NCBI GenBank assembly: GCA_937927775.1
Contig: CALBEF010000021.1
Span: forward strand, 1 to 64,000
Origin: an uncultured Anaerolineae bacterium
GTDB lineage: Bacteria; Chloroflexota; Anaerolineae; J036; Brachytrichaceae
Length of the DNA: 64,000 nucleotides
Direction: 5' to 3'
In this document: one piece after another, positions 58,847 through 64,000 of the stretch
Numbering within the stretch: the first letter of the stretch is position 1
Layout of the letters: each line of letters begins with the position of its first letter
Notes under the pieces: generated by a model
Told to the model about the DNA's origin: nothing
Seen by the model: only the letters and a program-made list of their open reading frames with translations
Databases searched by the model: none
Translations under genes and position numbers: made by a program

Positions 58847-60924
58847 TGCTGGTGCTTGGTCTCATGTCTGGCACGTCGGCGGACGGCGTGGACGCCGCGC
58901 TGGTTGAGCTGCGCGGCGCGCCGCCGCGCCTGCGTTGGCGATTGCTTCATCTAACCTCAATGCCCTACCCCGCCGATCTGCGCGCCGAACTGTTTGCCTG
59001 CTTTCGCCCGGAAACCGGCGCGGTGGATCGGTTATGCGCGCTGAATGTTGCGCTGGGTCGCGCCTTCGCAGACGCTGCGCAGGCGTGCATCCGCGCCGCC
59101 GGCCTGCGACCGAGCGATGTCGATCTGATCGGCAGCCATGGTCAAACCCTGTGGCATATCCCCGCCGGCGCGCGCGCTTCGACGTTGCAACTGGGCGAAG
59201 CGGCCGTCATCGCCGAAGCCACTGGCATCCCCGTCATCAGCAACTTTCGCGCGCGCGACATGGCTGCCGGCGGACAGGGCGCCCCGCTCGTCGCCTGCGT
59301 GGACACGCTGCTGTTCAGCGATGCTGCCCTCACGCGCACGGCGCTCAACATCGGCGGCATCGCCAACTTCACTTACCTGCCGGCCCGTGGCGCATCAGAC
59401 ACAAGCGCGCCGGGCATGAGGGACGCAGTCGAGCCATTCGCCTTCGACACCGGCCCCGGCAACATGCTGATTGACGACGCCGTGCGGCGCCTGACCGACG
59501 GCGCGCAAAGCTATGACCGGGATGGAGCGATTGCCGCACGCGGCCAGGCGCATGATGGCCTGCTGGCCGAACTGATGGCGCACCCCTACCTGGCACAGCG
59601 CCCTCCGAAGACCACCGGGCGCGAGGTGTTCGGCGCGCAATTTGGCGCGCAGGTCTGGGCGCGTGGCAGGGCGTTTGGCCTGAGCGGAGAAGACATCGTT
59701 GCCACACTGACCCTGTTCACAGCGACCTCGATCGCTCAGGCCCATCGCGCCTTCTTGCCCTGTCTCCCCGACGAGGTAATCGTTTCCGGCGGCGGCGCGC
59801 GCAACGCGACGTTAGTGCGCTTCCTGTCTCAGGCGCTTGCGCCGGCGCGCGTGCGCCTATCGGACGAACTCGGCATGCCGGCAGAAGCAAAAGAAGCGGT
59901 GGCCTTTGCTGTGCTGGCTTACGAGACATGGCACGGCCGGCCGGGCAACCTGCCGGCTGCAACCGGCGCGCGCCACGCTGTCGTATTGGGCCACATCACA
60001 CCCGGCGCGCGCAACATCATGACGCGCAGCGAGCCTGCTCAGCAGGTTACGGAAGCGGTCAACCCCAACTCGCGCGAAATTGATCGCTTGAGCGCGCTGG
60101 ACATCGTGGATGTCATTAACAAGGAAGATCGGCGCGTGGCCGAGGCGGTCGCCACACAGCGCGAGGCGCTGGCCCGGGCGATTGACGCCGTCGCCGAGCG
60201 AATGCGTCGGGGCGGCCGGCTGATCTACATCGGCGCCGGCACGTCGGGCCGGCTGGGGGTTCTGGATGCCAGCGAAATGCCGCCGACCTACAACGCCGCG
60301 CCGGGGCAAGTCATCGGGCTGATCGCCGGCGGGCCGGCAGCGCTGACCCAGGCTATAGAAGGCGCAGAAGACGACGCCGAACAGGGACGCGCCGATATCG
60401 CCGCCGTCGAGGTAAGCGCGCGCGATTGCGTGATGGGCATCGCTGCCAGCGGCCACACGCCCTATGTGCTGGGCGCGCTGGCCGAAGCCAGGGCGCGCGG
60501 CGCGCTCACCCTGGGCCTGACGTGCAACGCAGACACGCCGCTGCACCGCGCCGCCGACATTATCATCGCGCCGGTCGTCGGACCGGAGGTCATCAGCGGC
60601 TCCACGCGCATGAAAGCCGGCACGGCCACCAAACTCGCGCTGAATACACTCAGCACCGGCGTGATGGTCAGGCTGGGCAAGACCTTTGGCAACCTGATGG
60701 TCGATTTACAAGCGACGAACAACAAACTGCGCGCGCGGGCGCAGCGCATTGTGGCCCAGGCGTGCAATGTTTCGCTCGAAACAGCCGCGCGCCTGTTGGC
60801 GGAGTGCGACAGCGAGGTGAAAACTGCCATCGTGTCTCACCTGGCAGGGCTGACGCCAGAGCAGGCGCGGGCGCGGTTGCGGCAGGCGGATGGCATCGCG
60901 CGCAAGGCGATCGAACAGAGCTGA
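58846..60924 (+). CDS. anmK-murQ: fused anhydro-N-acetylmuramic acid kinase and MurNAc-6-P etherase
   Basis: 692 aa, two enzymes in one chain. AnmK part (about 1-385): [62 protein letters not shown], all kinase marks; it opens and phosphorylates anhMurNAc to MurNAc-6-P. MurQ part (about 392-692): [53 protein letters not shown] and a C-terminal helical part; it removes the lactate to give GlcNAc-6-P. Both halves look full length. The product of the first is the substrate of the second. Divergent from namZ; no Shine-Dalgarno. Confidence 0.95.
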   Translation: MLVLGLMSGTSADGVDAALVELRGAPPRLRWRLLHLTSMPYPADLRAELFACFRPETGAVDRLCALNVALGRAFADAAQACIRAAGLRPSDVDLIGSHGQTLWHIPAGARASTLQLGEAAVIAEATGIPVISNFRARDMAAGGQGAPLVACVDTLLFSDAALTRTALNIGGIANFTYLPARGASDTSAPGMRDAVEPFAFDTGPGNMLIDDAVRRLTDGAQSYDRDGAIAARGQAHDGLLAELMAHPYLAQRPPKTTGREVFGAQFGAQVWARGRAFGLSGEDIVATLTLFTATSIAQAHRAFLPCLPDEVIVSGGGARNATLVRFLSQALAPARVRLSDELGMPAEAKEAVAFAVLAYETWHGRPGNLPAATGARHAVVLGHITPGARNIMTRSEPAQQVTEAVNPNSREIDRLSALDIVDVINKEDRRVAEAVATQREALARAIDAVAERMRRGGRLIYIGAGTSGRLGVLDASEMPPTYNAAPGQVIGLIAGGPAALTQAIEGAEDDAEQGRADIAAVEVSARDCVMGIAASGHTPYVLGALAEARARGALTLGLTCNADTPLHRAADIIIAPVVGPEVISGSTRMKAGTATKLALNTLSTGVMVRLGKTFGNLMVDLQATNNKLRARAQRIVAQACNVSLETAARLLAECDSEVKTAIVSHLAGLTPEQARARLRQADGIARKAIEQS

Positions 60925-60940
60925 GTTCGCCCAGGCCGCG

Positions 60941-63934
<2,994 letters not shown>

Positions 63935-63988
63935 CTTTTCGATTTTGGATTTTGGATTTGGGATTTTGGATTTTGGATTGAAGAACAC
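63935..63988. repeat. TTTTGGA repeat upstream of valS
   Basis: GGATTTT/GGATTTG units with a 7-bp period, running up to the valS start codon. Same unit (reverse strand sense) as the NPKSKI-coding tract in the molybdopterin gene. 63989-64000 shows nothing further. Confidence 0.9.
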
Positions 63989-64000
63989 CTCCGACGAGGC

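Overview
The window is about 64 kb of high-GC DNA from a filamentous anoxygenic phototroph of the Chloroflexota. The evidence is a type II reaction centre with separate L and M subunits, small single-helix light-harvesting proteins, a membrane-anchored tetraheme cytochrome PufC, and BchXYZ/BchF/BchC for bacteriochlorophyll a. The PufM position aligned with purple-bacterial His-M182 carries Gln, as expected for Chloroflexota centres with three bacteriopheophytins. No chlorosome (csm) genes are present here, so a chlorosome-lacking lineage (Roseiflexus- or Roseilinea-like) is plausible but unproven.

Layout. 1-1.1 kb: ISAs1-type insertion sequence, cut by the window edge. 1.15-29 kb: photosynthesis gene cluster, with pufB-A-L-M-C behind a consensus promoter, two PucC-type membrane proteins flanking three unrecognised small proteins, bchF-I-D-H-C-X-Y-Z, a membrane methyltransferase and a DUF169 protein, then bchG-bchP. 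Between the two bch blocks lie a hydrolase and thrS behind a T-box leader. 29-31.8 kb: ABC exporter and tRNA-Arg(GCG). 32-35 kb: PAS/HD-GYP sensor. 35-43 kb: sugar-type epimerase and oxidoreductases, a formamidase, and a decayed aldo/keto reductase. 43-53 kb: transglutaminase-like protein, MFS, tryptophanase-like lyase, adenine methylase, GNAT, histidine phosphatase, CopD and a lone molybdopterin oxidase subunit. 52.4-60.9 kb: a peptidoglycan amino-sugar salvage locus (GlcNAc-kinase-like protein, sugar ABC transporter, GntR regulator, NamZ, and a fused AnmK-MurQ). 60.9 kb to the end: valS.

How they work together. PufBALMC builds the light-harvesting/reaction-centre complex. BchHDI insert Mg, BchF and BchC make the 3-acetyl group, BchXYZ reduce ring B, and BchG/BchP attach and saturate the tail. 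Early and middle steps (bchM, acsF/bchE, bchLNB) are absent from this window. In the salvage locus NamZ would release MurNAc, the ABC system import sugars, and AnmK-MurQ convert anhMurNAc to GlcNAc-6-P, probably under the GntR protein.

The most unusual feature is a family of short tandem repeats, mostly with a 7-bp period, that fills many intergenic gaps and also lies in frame inside bchH, the molybdopterin oxidase gene (twice) and valS. Since 21 nt equals three heptamers, these tracts are read as 7-residue peptide repeats. Two tracts around bchX share the same two-module order.
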